Assembly (NCBI GenBank): GCA_001800605.1
Contig: MGVS01000069.1
Coordinates: 1-40,684 of the forward strand
Origin: Elusimicrobia bacterium RIFOXYD2_FULL_34_15
GTDB taxonomy: Bacteria; Elusimicrobiota; UBA8919
Direction: 5' to 3'
Length of the DNA: 40,684 nucleotides
Made by a program: the position numbers and the translations under genes. Positions 1 through 9,106 of this stretch are shown in pieces. The notes under the pieces were generated by a model. The model made no database searches. It had not been told where the DNA came from and worked only from the letters and a program-made list of their open reading frames with translations. How positions within the stretch are numbered: position 1 is the stretch's first letter; the number at the start of each line of letters is the position of its first letter.

Positions 1-53
1 AAATGATAATCAAATATATTAAGGAGCAATCCGAGGAGATATAAATAGTCAAG

Positions 54-74
54 CTCCGATGCTTGGCATCGGAG
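54..74. repeat. Perfect hairpin CTCCGATG-CTTGG-CATCGGAG
   Basis: 8-bp perfect inverted repeat read directly; overlaps the predicted TTG start of the first ORF. Confidence 0.75.
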
Positions 75-89
75 AACACCTTATTTGTC

Positions 90-758
90 TTGACAAAAAA
101 TAAGATACTAATTTTAGTTGAAGGTCTAACCGAAGAAAAATTTGTAAAAGATATTGTTTATCCGTATTTTCAATCTAAAGGATTATACTGCATCCCAAAA
201 ATCGCTACAACTAAAATGGTAAAAAATGGTCCAAATTTCAAAGGTGGAATTGTATCATATGAAAAAACAAAAAAAGATATTATGTTTTTGTTAGAGGATA
301 CAAATGCTATTGTAACAACAATGATAGATTATTATGGATTTTCTAATTTAGTTCCATTTAGGGACTCTATAAAAGGCAATAATTGTTTTGAAAGAGTTAA
401 ATTTACAGAAGTTTTATTTAAAAAAGATATTAATAGCGATAGGTTTATTCCATATTTACAGTTACACGAATTTGAAGCAATGACGTTTGTTTCTCCAAAA
501 GAGATTGCTAATACTATGGTAGAAATAAGTAAAGAAAAACAGGTATTTGAAATAAAAAGTCATTTTAATTCACCAGAAGAGATTAATGATAATCCTGAAA
601 CAATTCCATCAAGAAGATTAAAAAATATTTTTAAATCGTACCAAAAAACGTTACACGGTCCCCTTATAACAAAAAGAATAGGAATAGAAGCTATACGTAA
701 AGAATGTAAACATTTTAATGATTGGTTAGAAAAGCTTGAAATATTAAAAAGTGAGTAA
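90..758 (+). CDS. DUF4276 family (Toprim-like) protein
   Basis: Motifs ILVEGLTEEKF, RFIPYLQLHEFEAM and LHGPLITKRIGIEAIRKECKHFNDWLEKLE are typical of DUF4276. The ORF track starts at TTG 63, inside a hairpin; TTG at 90 is more plausible. Confidence 0.8.
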   Translation: MTKNKILILVEGLTEEKFVKDIVYPYFQSKGLYCIPKIATTKMVKNGPNFKGGIVSYEKTKKDIMFLLEDTNAIVTTMIDYYGFSNLVPFRDSIKGNNCFERVKFTEVLFKKDINSDRFIPYLQLHEFEAMTFVSPKEIANTMVEISKEKQVFEIKSHFNSPEEINDNPETIPSRRLKNIFKSYQKTLHGPLITKRIGIEAIRKECKHFNDWLEKLEILKSE

Positions 759-850
759 TGAGAAAAATAGGTTTTATTTATAAAATATTAAAATTTTTTT
801 TCGATTTTGTTTAAAATTAGATTTGATGTTTTAGTTAATAATATTTAAAA

Positions 851-885
851 TAACCCGCCAAAAAGTGTCGTATTTAGGCGGGTTA
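851..885. repeat. Hairpin TAACCCGCC-N17-GGCGGGTTA
   Basis: 9-bp perfect stem in the intergenic region; no U-tract, so not a canonical terminator. Confidence 0.65.
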
Positions 886-918
886 ACGTAAGGTTTTAAA
901 TATATCATAGGAGTGTTA

Positions 919-1458
919 ATGTTTAGTGATATTATAAAATATTGTAAAGAGCTCTACTTTCAGGGAACAAATAACTCGCATAGCGGTAATGTTTCCTATT
1001 GTAAAGGCAATAAAATTTATATTACCCGACATGGTGCGCGTATGGGTGATTTGTCGTTTAAAGATTTTATTGTAGTCAATTTAGAAGATGAAAAAAAAGA
1101 TCAAAATGCATCTGTAGAAGTAAATGTTCACAGAGAAATTTATATTGCAAATCCGGATGTTAAAACGATTATTCATGCTCATCCGCCCCATGCGATAGCC
1201 TTATCATTGAGTTTTGATAAAATAATACCTATAGATGTTGAGGGTAATCATTATTTGCCTGAAATACCTATTGTAGCTGAAGTAGAAAAACTTCCGGAAT
1301 ATCTATGCAAATACAAAATTGTTTTAGTCAAAGGACACGGAAGTTTTGCTGCAGGAAAAGATTTTGAGGAAGTTTATTTATATACTTCAGTATGTGAAAG
1401 TGCATCTAAAATACTGATACTAAATAACTCGGTAAAATCCGGAGGAAGCGGATGCTAA
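919..1458 (+). CDS. Class II aldolase/adducin family protein (fuculose-phosphate aldolase-like)
   Basis: GNVSYC..., VNVHREIYIANPDVKTIIHAHPPHAIALS metal-binding region; AGGAG upstream of ATG 919 (track start is GTG 913). Confidence 0.8.
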   Translation: MFSDIIKYCKELYFQGTNNSHSGNVSYCKGNKIYITRHGARMGDLSFKDFIVVNLEDEKKDQNASVEVNVHREIYIANPDVKTIIHAHPPHAIALSLSFDKIIPIDVEGNHYLPEIPIVAEVEKLPEYLCKYKIVLVKGHGSFAAGKDFEEVYLYTSVCESASKILILNNSVKSGGSGC

Positions 1459-1922
1459 GAAAAATTCTTTTATGGAGCGGATTTGTCTTAGGAATCGTTA
1501 TTGTTTCTTTTCCTTCTTTGATGCTTGTGGAACGCGTTCGCGGATTTGGAAAAGGAAAACCAAAGCAGGAAATTAAACAGGAATCACAGAAAGAAGAAGA
1601 ACAAGTTAAAACGGAAGCGATAGTTGCCGAAGAAATTAAAAAGGAAAGCTATCCAAAAATCACGGACAGCGGAGTTATTTTTAGATATCAATCAAAGACA
1701 GCACAAAAAGTTTTTGTTGCCGGGACTTTTAATAACTGGGATGGCAGAAAAGGTATAATGGTAAAAAATATCGAAGGTATTTGGAATATAACTTTACCGA
1801 TAAAACCGGGAAAGTATACATATAAATATAAGGTTGACGGTGTTTGGATTTTGGATCCGGACAATCCTGTTTCTGCAGACGATGGAAAGGGCGGAAGAGT
1901 TTCGGTTGTAATCATTAGATGA
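1452..1922 (+). CDS. Membrane-anchored protein with C-terminal AMPK/isoamylase-type glycogen-binding domain (CBM48)
   Basis: N-terminal TM, charged linker, then VFVAGTFNNWDG...GIWNITLPIKPGKYTYKYKVDGVWILDPDNP. Confidence 0.8.
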   Translation: MLRKILLWSGFVLGIVIVSFPSLMLVERVRGFGKGKPKQEIKQESQKEEEQVKTEAIVAEEIKKESYPKITDSGVIFRYQSKTAQKVFVAGTFNNWDGRKGIMVKNIEGIWNITLPIKPGKYTYKYKVDGVWILDPDNPVSADDGKGGRVSVVIIR

Positions 1923-3235
1923 AAAAAATAATATTGATTTTATTGCTGTTCTTAACTGATTTAATTTATTCTTCGGTTATTTATATAAATAATGAAGATG
2001 AAATTAAAAAATATGCGATAAATGTATCAACGGTTTCAAAAAATGTTTTTATAATTCCGGCAGATTTATTAGCAAATCTTTCGGATGAGAATAAATTATT
2101 AATTAATAAAATGAAAAGTTCGGGCAATGCCGAATTCGCAAGCACAACATTTACAGAAGTTATACTGCCGGTTCTTATGAAGGTTCAACTTACGGATGAC
2201 GTTAACAATCAAATTAAAAGAGGGAAAGATATTTATCGCCAGGTGTTTGATAAGCAGCCAAATATTTTTTATCCCTATATGGGAATAATATCTAAAGAAA
2301 TGATAGAGATTGTAAGACAAAATGATTATACCACTTTTATAACTTCAGCAGGCAGTTTTTTCGATTTAAAAAGCACAATGACAATAATAGAACCGAATTT
2401 GTCTTTTTGGACTGATGCACCGGTTCAAAATTTAGCCTGGAATTACTTAAAAAAAGCCCGTACAAAAATAAGTGAATATACTTCTTCAAATTCTTATGAA
2501 AATGAGAAGTTGGAAGCAGTTTTAGAAGAAATTTATTCTTTAGAAAAACCAATTTGGTTTGAAAATTATATTTCTTGTGACGAAGATAAAAAAAGGGAAA
2601 ATGATTTATGGTTTAGAGCCGGGCTTTCAAATATATACCGGATTATAGGCCTTGAACCTCCTCTGGAAATTTCAATTCCTCTTTTTATATCATTATCTAA
2701 TTCATCATTGTTATCATCAACTACGAGCGAATATAATGTTTATTTTAATGATGAAATTGATGATGTAATTCCAAGCAGTTGTAATATTATTTCTTTTGGA
2801 GTTAAAAAATCAACAACAGATATTATTTTTGACCTTTTTATATCTTCACAGGAATCTGAAGTTGTTGACATTTATATAGATATGAATAAGAAAAATAATG
2901 CGGGAAGCACCTCTTTTCTTCAGGGACATAAAGGTTATACCGATACAATGTCTGCCTGGGAATATGCAATTTCAATTTCAAATGCAAATGCGTATTTGTA
3001 TAGATATAATAGAAGCGGAAATCCAATGACAGTTGGAATCTTTAATATTGAAAAAATACCTAAGGAAAAGCTGGTAAAGTTAAAAATTCCAGAAAAATAT
3101 ATAAGAGGTAATCCTGGAAATTGGGGTTATATAGTTGTTGGATTTTTACCATCAGGTGATATTTTTGATGTTTTAGGAAAAAATATATTTCAACCGGATA
3201 GTATAATACAGATTCCGGCGTTAAGAGTCAAGTAA
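1919..3235 (+). CDS. Secreted GH57-derived protein with glucodextranase-type C-terminal module, probably catalytically degenerate
   Basis: Signal peptide; GNAEFASTTFTEVILPVL and ENDLWFRAGLSNIYRIIGLEPP resemble GH57 segments; C-terminal NNAGSTSFLQGHKGYTD...WGYIVVGFLPSGD resembles Glucodextran_C; no HxH N-terminal GH57 motif. Confidence 0.6.
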   Translation: MKKIILILLLFLTDLIYSSVIYINNEDEIKKYAINVSTVSKNVFIIPADLLANLSDENKLLINKMKSSGNAEFASTTFTEVILPVLMKVQLTDDVNNQIKRGKDIYRQVFDKQPNIFYPYMGIISKEMIEIVRQNDYTTFITSAGSFFDLKSTMTIIEPNLSFWTDAPVQNLAWNYLKKARTKISEYTSSNSYENEKLEAVLEEIYSLEKPIWFENYISCDEDKKRENDLWFRAGLSNIYRIIGLEPPLEISIPLFISLSNSSLLSSTTSEYNVYFNDEIDDVIPSSCNIISFGVKKSTTDIIFDLFISSQESEVVDIYIDMNKKNNAGSTSFLQGHKGYTDTMSAWEYAISISNANAYLYRYNRSGNPMTVGIFNIEKIPKEKLVKLKIPEKYIRGNPGNWGYIVVGFLPSGDIFDVLGKNIFQPDSIIQIPALRVK

Positions 3236-3244
3236 GAATAAAGT

Positions 3245-3344
3245 CAAGTTAAAATAAAAAGTTATAAGTTGAAATAGATGCGGGACAAAGTCAAAAGTTA
3301 TAAATAAATTTTTAATTTTCATTTCAACTTTTAATTTAAACTTG
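3245..3344. repeat. Imperfect AT-rich inverted repeat (CAAGTTAAAATAAAAAGTTATAAGTTGAAAT / ATTTCAACTTTTAATTTAAACTTG)
   Basis: Read directly; arms flank the intergenic region before htrA. Confidence 0.5.
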
Positions 3345-3363
3345 TTTTTGAAGGGGGGTTATT

Positions 3364-4890
3364 ATGAGTAGTTCAAATTCCGCAAGGAAATTAGTTTTTT
3401 GGACAGTAATGGCTTTTGGAATATTTGTTTTGGCATTTCTTTACTTGCAATCACAGAAAAATTTGAGCACAATAATTGGAGCAAGTACAGCACGTGCTGC
3501 TTTCACTAAAGAGGTAAATTTCCAGGATGGATTTGCAGATATTGCCGAAGCTGTTAAACCGACTGTTGTTTCAATTTACACTGAACAGGTTGTTAAAGAA
3601 AGCGTACCTTTTAATTTTTTCTATTCAGATCCGTTTAACGATTTTTTTGATCAGTTTTTCGGAGGTAAACCCCAACCACAACAGAGAACACCTCAACAGA
3701 AATATTATACTCAAAAAAGAGTTGAAGGTGCAGGGAGTGGTGTAATAATTAACCGGGATGGTTATATTCTTACAAATTATCATGTAGTAAAAGATGCGGA
3801 GAAGATAACTGTTAAATTAGCAACTGATAAAGAATATGTCGGAAAAGTTATCGGAAAAGATGCTAAAACAGATATAGCGGTTGTTAAAATAAAACCGTAC
3901 GGGGAGCTTCCGATAGCTGTTTTAGGAGATTCAGATAAAATACGTGTTGGTGAGTGGAGTTTAGCGTTTGGTTCGCCTTTTGGGTTGGAGCAAACGGTTA
4001 CTGCCGGTATAATATCCGCAAAAAGACAAAACATAAATATTGAAGGAAATAATTACAGAGATTTTATTCAGACTGATGCTTCAATAAACAGAGGTAATTC
4101 CGGTGGTCCGCTAGTGAATGCTCACGGGGAGGTTATTGGTATAAATACGGCTATTTTTACACAATCGGGTGGTTCAGTCGGTGTTGGATTCGCGATTCCA
4201 ATTAATCGAGCAAAAGCCATTTTAGACACGCTTATTACTAAAGGTAAAGTTGAAAGAGGTTTTTTAGGTGTTAAGATAGAAAATGTGAACGAAGTTTTTG
4301 CCAAACAGGCAGGATTAAGAGAAACTGCCGGTGTTATTTTAACAGATGTTATAAGCGGTTTAGCTGCGGATAAAGCAGGGCTTAAGAGAGGAGATATAAT
4401 ACTTGAATTTAACGGAGTAAAAATTGATTCTGTTGAAAAGTTGCAGGATACGGTTACCAGTATTGAACCAAACAAAAAGGTCAATGTTGTAATTTGGAGA
4501 GATAAAACACAAAAAAATATTCCGGTTGTACTTGGAGAATGGACTGAAGAAACAGCTCAAACTCAGACACCAACAAAACAAGAGAATACCAACGAAAAAA
4601 CTTCAAGTTGGATGGGCATGAGTGTAAAACAGTTTACGAAAGATATGGCAGAAGAATTAAGTGTTTCACCCGATGAGCAAGGGGTGGTTATTGTTGATAT
4701 CCAGAGCGGTTCAAAAGCTGATGAGATGGGGCTTTATGCCGGTGATGTGATTAGAGCAATAAATAATCGAAAGACAAAAACTGTTGCAGAATTTGAAGCT
4801 GTAACAAAAAAAGTATCTCTTGCAGAAGGTGTTTTGTTCGATATAAATAGAAGTGGCAATTTAATTTATAAAACTTTTGCTGAGAAATGA
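3364..4890 (+). CDS. htrA: Do/DegP/HtrA family periplasmic serine protease with two PDZ domains
   Basis: NYHVVKDA, TDIAVVKIK, GNSGGPLVN catalytic motifs; two PDZ regions. Confidence 0.95.
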   Translation: MSSSNSARKLVFWTVMAFGIFVLAFLYLQSQKNLSTIIGASTARAAFTKEVNFQDGFADIAEAVKPTVVSIYTEQVVKESVPFNFFYSDPFNDFFDQFFGGKPQPQQRTPQQKYYTQKRVEGAGSGVIINRDGYILTNYHVVKDAEKITVKLATDKEYVGKVIGKDAKTDIAVVKIKPYGELPIAVLGDSDKIRVGEWSLAFGSPFGLEQTVTAGIISAKRQNINIEGNNYRDFIQTDASINRGNSGGPLVNAHGEVIGINTAIFTQSGGSVGVGFAIPINRAKAILDTLITKGKVERGFLGVKIENVNEVFAKQAGLRETAGVILTDVISGLAADKAGLKRGDIILEFNGVKIDSVEKLQDTVTSIEPNKKVNVVIWRDKTQKNIPVVLGEWTEETAQTQTPTKQENTNEKTSSWMGMSVKQFTKDMAEELSVSPDEQGVVIVDIQSGSKADEMGLYAGDVIRAINNRKTKTVAEFEAVTKKVSLAEGVLFDINRSGNLIYKTFAEK

Positions 4891-4985
4891 CCCCGCTGAA
4901 TATTAAGTATTTTTATAGTTACCTGTATTACAAAATTAGGAAACTTTAAAATACTTTAACAATATTTGTATTTATTCTACGGGGT
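4890..4985. repeat. ~96-bp MITE-like element with terminal inverted repeats ACCCCGCTGAATA / TATTCTACGGGGT
   Basis: 11 of 13 terminal bases match on inversion; first base is the last base of the htrA stop codon. Confidence 0.5.
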
Positions 4986-4991
4986 AAAAGC

Positions 4992-5007
4992 TCCAGTTAT
5001 AACTGGA
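4992..5007. promoter_or_regulatory. 16-bp perfect palindrome TCCAGTTATAACTGGA, possible operator
   Basis: Read directly, in the intergenic region upstream of the histidine kinase. Confidence 0.35.
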
Positions 5008-5095
5008 TAAAGAATATAAATATTAGTTGTAAATCCGTTATAAAATAGAAAAGCAGTTAATTGCGAATAGCGGTTGATTTAATTGTTAAAATACA

Positions 5096-7192
5096 ATGAG
5101 AATAAAATTATTCCCAAAATTTTTAATTTTAATAACTTTGATTTCAGTGATACCTCTTATTGTTATTGGGATTTTGACAATTAATATAAATAAAGAGATG
5201 TTGCAGACCATGATGCTCGAACATTATATTAAAATTACTACTTCTCTTGCAGAAAAAGTTGATGACAAAATAGGAAATATAGACAGAAGGATGAGTTTTG
5301 TAATCGCCACACAAAACCAGGAATACTTGTCTACTTTCGAACAGATGAATATTTTAAGAAACGTGTTAATTGCATCGGACGATTTTGCAAGAGCATCAAT
5401 AATTGATAAATCAGGCGATGAGGTCGTTGCTTCTAATCCAAAGTTCGGCAAAAATATATACAAACCAAAAAATTACTTAAATGATAAATATTTTTTAACT
5501 GTAAAGAAAACCAAAAAATATCAAGTGAGTCCGCTTTATTACGAGCAGAACCAGCCGATGATAGATTTTTATTTTCTTTTACTTGATAAATATGTTTTAA
5601 AAGTATCCGTTTCACTTGAAAATATTGCTCAGGTTGTTGAAGAAACTAATGTCGGAGCAACTGGGCATGTTTATATTGTTGATAATAACGGAAAAATTAT
5701 TTTACACAAGCAAAGAGAAATGGCAATTAGCAGGCAAGACGTTTCAGATGAGCCGGTTGTGAAAGAAGCAATTATGAAAGCAGGTGTCGGCAGCAAAGAG
5801 TATATATCAAAAAACGGCATTGCGATGATCGGTGCATATGCTCCGGTAAATAAATTAGTATGGAATGTTATATTTCAACAGAATAATAGTGAGGCATATT
5901 CTTCAATGATAAAAATGCGAAGAAATGCAGTGATTACAATCATTATAGTTTTTTTACTTTCTATAAGTATTGCATATGTTTTGGCCAAATCGCTATCCAA
6001 CCCGATTCTTAAAATTATAGATGTTTCAAAGCGTGTGGCAAACGGTGATTTTAGCCAGAGAGTTAATATCAAAACGCATGACGAAATGCATGATTTGGCA
6101 GATAATTTCAGTGAAATGATAAATAAGCTTTCTGTATATACAAAAATGCAGGCTGATAAACTTTCTGCTATTGTTTATTCTATCAACGATGGTCTTATTC
6201 TTACGGAGGAAAATAATAAAGTCGTTCTTATGAATGATAAAGCAGCTGAAATATTGGGAATTTCTAAAGATTCAAAAGAGTCACTTTTTGAAATTGTTAA
6301 AAATGAGAAATTATCATTTGCACTAAAACAGGTTTCCGAACGTCCTGAAACTATAAAAGAGGTTGATTTATCATCTGATAGGCCTTTTATCATTAGTGTT
6401 TCCACTCAGATTATCACGGATCCCAGTAATAAGACTGTTGTAGGCATTATTTTTGTTATGCGGGATGTAACCGGTGCAAAAGAAGTTGAAAAAATGAAAG
6501 AGGATTTTTTCCATGGTATTACTCACGATTTAAGAAATCCGCTTGCTTCTATGCTTGGATTTCTTAAATTTTTATTAGATGGCAGTGTCGGACAGGTTAA
6601 TGAAAAACAAAAATATTTTCTTGAAATAATCAATAGATCTTCAAACAGATTGCTTAGTATGATTAACGACATACTTGATATCGCCAAATTGGAAGTAGGA
6701 AGAATGGAATTAAATCTAAAACAATTTGATATAAAAGATGTTGCAGTAAAGGTATGCGACGGATTAATGGCAAAGGCAATGGAAGGTAAAATTAAATTAA
6801 GTTGTGAAATGGTCTCAATGAATATAGTTGCGGATGAAGGGCTTGTGGAAAGAGCATTGATAAATTTAGTTAGTAACTCAATAAAATATACCAGAATGGA
6901 AGGTGAGGTTAAAATTTTATCAAAAGAAAATGACAAAAATATTGAAATATCCGTTGTGGATAACGGCGAAGGTATTCCAGCTGAATATCTAGATAAGATA
7001 TTTAATAAATTTCAACAAGTAAGCGGAAGAAGTAGAGGCGGTACGGGGATAGGACTTACAATTACAAGGTTTATAGTTGAAGCGCACCTTGGTAAAATAT
7101 GGGTTGAATCAAAATTAAATGAAGGATCAAAATTTTCTTTTACTATTCCTAGAGGTTTGAAAAAAGACGAAAAAGGCGAAGTATGTATTTAA
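5096..7192 (+). CDS. Membrane sensor histidine kinase (Cache-HAMP-PAS-HisKA-HATPase_c)
   Basis: Extracytoplasmic sensor between TMs, HAMP, PAS (LSAIVYSINDGLILTEENNKVVLMNDKAAEILGIS), FFHGITHDLRNPL, NLVSNSIKYT, DNGEGIP, GGTGIGLTI. Confidence 0.93.
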   Translation: MRIKLFPKFLILITLISVIPLIVIGILTININKEMLQTMMLEHYIKITTSLAEKVDDKIGNIDRRMSFVIATQNQEYLSTFEQMNILRNVLIASDDFARASIIDKSGDEVVASNPKFGKNIYKPKNYLNDKYFLTVKKTKKYQVSPLYYEQNQPMIDFYFLLLDKYVLKVSVSLENIAQVVEETNVGATGHVYIVDNNGKIILHKQREMAISRQDVSDEPVVKEAIMKAGVGSKEYISKNGIAMIGAYAPVNKLVWNVIFQQNNSEAYSSMIKMRRNAVITIIIVFLLSISIAYVLAKSLSNPILKIIDVSKRVANGDFSQRVNIKTHDEMHDLADNFSEMINKLSVYTKMQADKLSAIVYSINDGLILTEENNKVVLMNDKAAEILGISKDSKESLFEIVKNEKLSFALKQVSERPETIKEVDLSSDRPFIISVSTQIITDPSNKTVVGIIFVMRDVTGAKEVEKMKEDFFHGITHDLRNPLASMLGFLKFLLDGSVGQVNEKQKYFLEIINRSSNRLLSMINDILDIAKLEVGRMELNLKQFDIKDVAVKVCDGLMAKAMEGKIKLSCEMVSMNIVADEGLVERALINLVSNSIKYTRMEGEVKILSKENDKNIEISVVDNGEGIPAEYLDKIFNKFQQVSGRSRGGTGIGLTITRFIVEAHLGKIWVESKLNEGSKFSFTIPRGLKKDEKGEVCI

Positions 7193-8679
7193 AAGCAATT
7201 AAAAATTTAAAATTTAAAATTAAAAATTACAGTTTGTTTTTAACATTAATTTTTAATTTTGCATTTATAATTTTAAATTGTCTTTATGCTCAGCAGAATC
7301 TGCAGGAAATAGAAGTAAAGTCTGGAGATACGCTTTGGGGTGTAGCAAATTATTACTTAAAAGAACCGTCCAAATGGCCCGAGATATTAAAATTTAATAA
7401 TATTTCCGCTGATCCGAATAATGTGCTTCCCGGTATGAAGCTAAAAATACCAATAGTGATGATAAAAGAACAATTGCGTTCTTCTACTGTAATATCTATT
7501 GTTCGCGATGTTAAAATAAGGCGCCAAGTAGAAGTTAACTGGATTGACGCCCAACCAAGCATGAAGCTTTATAATAAGGACGGGATTAGGACACTTGAAA
7601 ATTCCTATGTAGGTGTAAAATCTCCTCTGGGAAATTTTATGACAATAGGCCCGTCCTCGCTGGTTATAATTCAGCCGGAAGAAAAAACAGACGAGACAAG
7701 ACTTTTATCAGGCGAAATCAGAGCTTCAAATATTCCTATCAGAACTCCGACAGCTTTTATTATGCCGAAAATAACTCCCAAGACGCCAATCTCTGATTAT
7801 AAAACTAAGGTTAAAGAAGACCAATCAACAATAGTTGCTGTTTATAAAGGAGCTGTAGATGTTACCGCTAAAAATAAAACCGTTACGGTTCCGGAAGGAT
7901 ATTCAACTGAGGTAAAAATAAATTTACCTCCCGTAGAACCAAGACTGCTTCCGCCAAGCATGGAATTGCTGGATGAAAAACAAAAAACCGGAAGCATGGG
8001 GAACGCGGATATAGAAAAACCAAAAATAGGAAAAATGAAAATAGAAAACGTAAACGAGATAAATGTCGGAGGAGAATTATCCAAATCCAAAGCATCATCA
8101 GGATGGCTTGATATTACACATTATCACATACAGATTGCAAAGGATAAAGAATTTGACAATATGGTTTTTGATTCTGTCAGACCTATTTACGAAAAATTTG
8201 ATATAAAAAAAACCGATGTGCCGGATGGAAGATATTTTTGGCGTGTTTCTTATCTTGATTCTTCAAGTGCCGAAGGGATTATCTCATCATCAAAAGAAAT
8301 ACTTGTGGACAAAACACCGCCGGTTTTAACGATCGAAGAACCAATAAATAATGTAAGATACAGTGATAAGAATATAAAAGTCAGCGGTAACACCGAAGAA
8401 CAATCAATTGTTAATATTAATGGAAGTTATATATCAACAGATAAATATGGTAAATTTTCAACAGAAATACCTTTATTAAAAGGGGAAAATACAATTAAAG
8501 TTAATTCAAGTGACAGATTTGGAAACACCACGACAATCGCATTAAAAGTATTTCAGACCCAAGAGGGTGTAAAACAACAAATTAGAAAAAGTTTTTTTCT
8601 GACACCAGTTGGTATTGTAATATCTATTATTACGATTTCTGCATTGTTGGTGATATCTATTGTTACAGTTACGGGTTGA
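7183..8679 (+). CDS. LysM and FecR domain protein with Ig-like domain and C-terminal TM
   Basis: VKSGDTLWGVANYYLKEPSKWPEILKFNN...NVLPGMKLKIP (LysM); SPLGNFMTIGPSSLVII...GEIRAS (FecR-like); C-terminal hydrophobic segment. Confidence 0.8.
   Translation: MYLKAIKNLKFKIKNYSLFLTLIFNFAFIILNCLYAQQNLQEIEVKSGDTLWGVANYYLKEPSKWPEILKFNNISADPNNVLPGMKLKIPIVMIKEQLRSSTVISIVRDVKIRRQVEVNWIDAQPSMKLYNKDGIRTLENSYVGVKSPLGNFMTIGPSSLVIIQPEEKTDETRLLSGEIRASNIPIRTPTAFIMPKITPKTPISDYKTKVKEDQSTIVAVYKGAVDVTAKNKTVTVPEGYSTEVKINLPPVEPRLLPPSMELLDEKQKTGSMGNADIEKPKIGKMKIENVNEINVGGELSKSKASSGWLDITHYHIQIAKDKEFDNMVFDSVRPIYEKFDIKKTDVPDGRYFWRVSYLDSSSAEGIISSSKEILVDKTPPVLTIEEPINNVRYSDKNIKVSGNTEEQSIVNINGSYISTDKYGKFSTEIPLLKGENTIKVNSSDRFGNTTTIALKVFQTQEGVKQQIRKSFFLTPVGIVISIITISALLVISIVTVTG
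7196..7282. repeat. AT-rich inverted repeat inside the signal-peptide coding region
   Basis: CAATTAAAAATTTAAAATTTAAAATTAAAAATTA versus inverted TTTTTAATTTTGCATTTATAATTTTAAATTG. Confidence 0.5.
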
Positions 8680-8690
8680 GGAATTGCTAA

Positions 8691-9080
8691 ATGGCGAAAA
8701 TAATTATTGCTGATGACGATATAGAGATTTTGGAATTAATAAAAACAGCTCTTGAAAATGACGGGCACAGCATTATTGGTTATAATAATGGTTTTGATGC
8801 TTATGAAGCTATTGTAAAAGAAAAGCCCGATTTGGTGGTACTTGATGTAATGATGCCGAGAATGAATGGATATGAGGTATGTGAAAAACTAAGAGAAACG
8901 CCTTCAACAAAAACAATCCCTATAGTTATGTTGACTGCGCAATCTCAGATAAAAGATAAAATAACAGGATTGAAATTAGGGGCAGATGATTACATAACAA
9001 AACCTTTTGATCCATTGGAGCTTGCTGCGCGCGTTGAAAGTATAATAAAAAGATGTAACAAAGCAAAATCAGACAAATAA
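8691..9080 (+). CDS. Single-domain response regulator (receiver only)
   Basis: IIADDDIEILELI, DLVVLDVMMPRMNGYEVCEKLR, PIVMLTAQ, GADDYITKPFDPLEL; no output domain. Confidence 0.92.
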   Translation: MAKIIIADDDIEILELIKTALENDGHSIIGYNNGFDAYEAIVKEKPDLVVLDVMMPRMNGYEVCEKLRETPSTKTIPIVMLTAQSQIKDKITGLKLGADDYITKPFDPLELAARVESIIKRCNKAKSDK

Positions 9081-9106
9081 TTTAAATTAGTATTTTTAAG
9101 CAAAAA

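Noticed and set aside
4122-4484. 120-aa minus-strand ORF antisense to htrA
   Set aside because: Shadow ORF of a conserved gene; no family resemblance.
6523-6936. 137-aa minus-strand ORF antisense to the histidine kinase
   Set aside because: Low-complexity Ser/Ile-rich shadow of a well-conserved + strand kinase.
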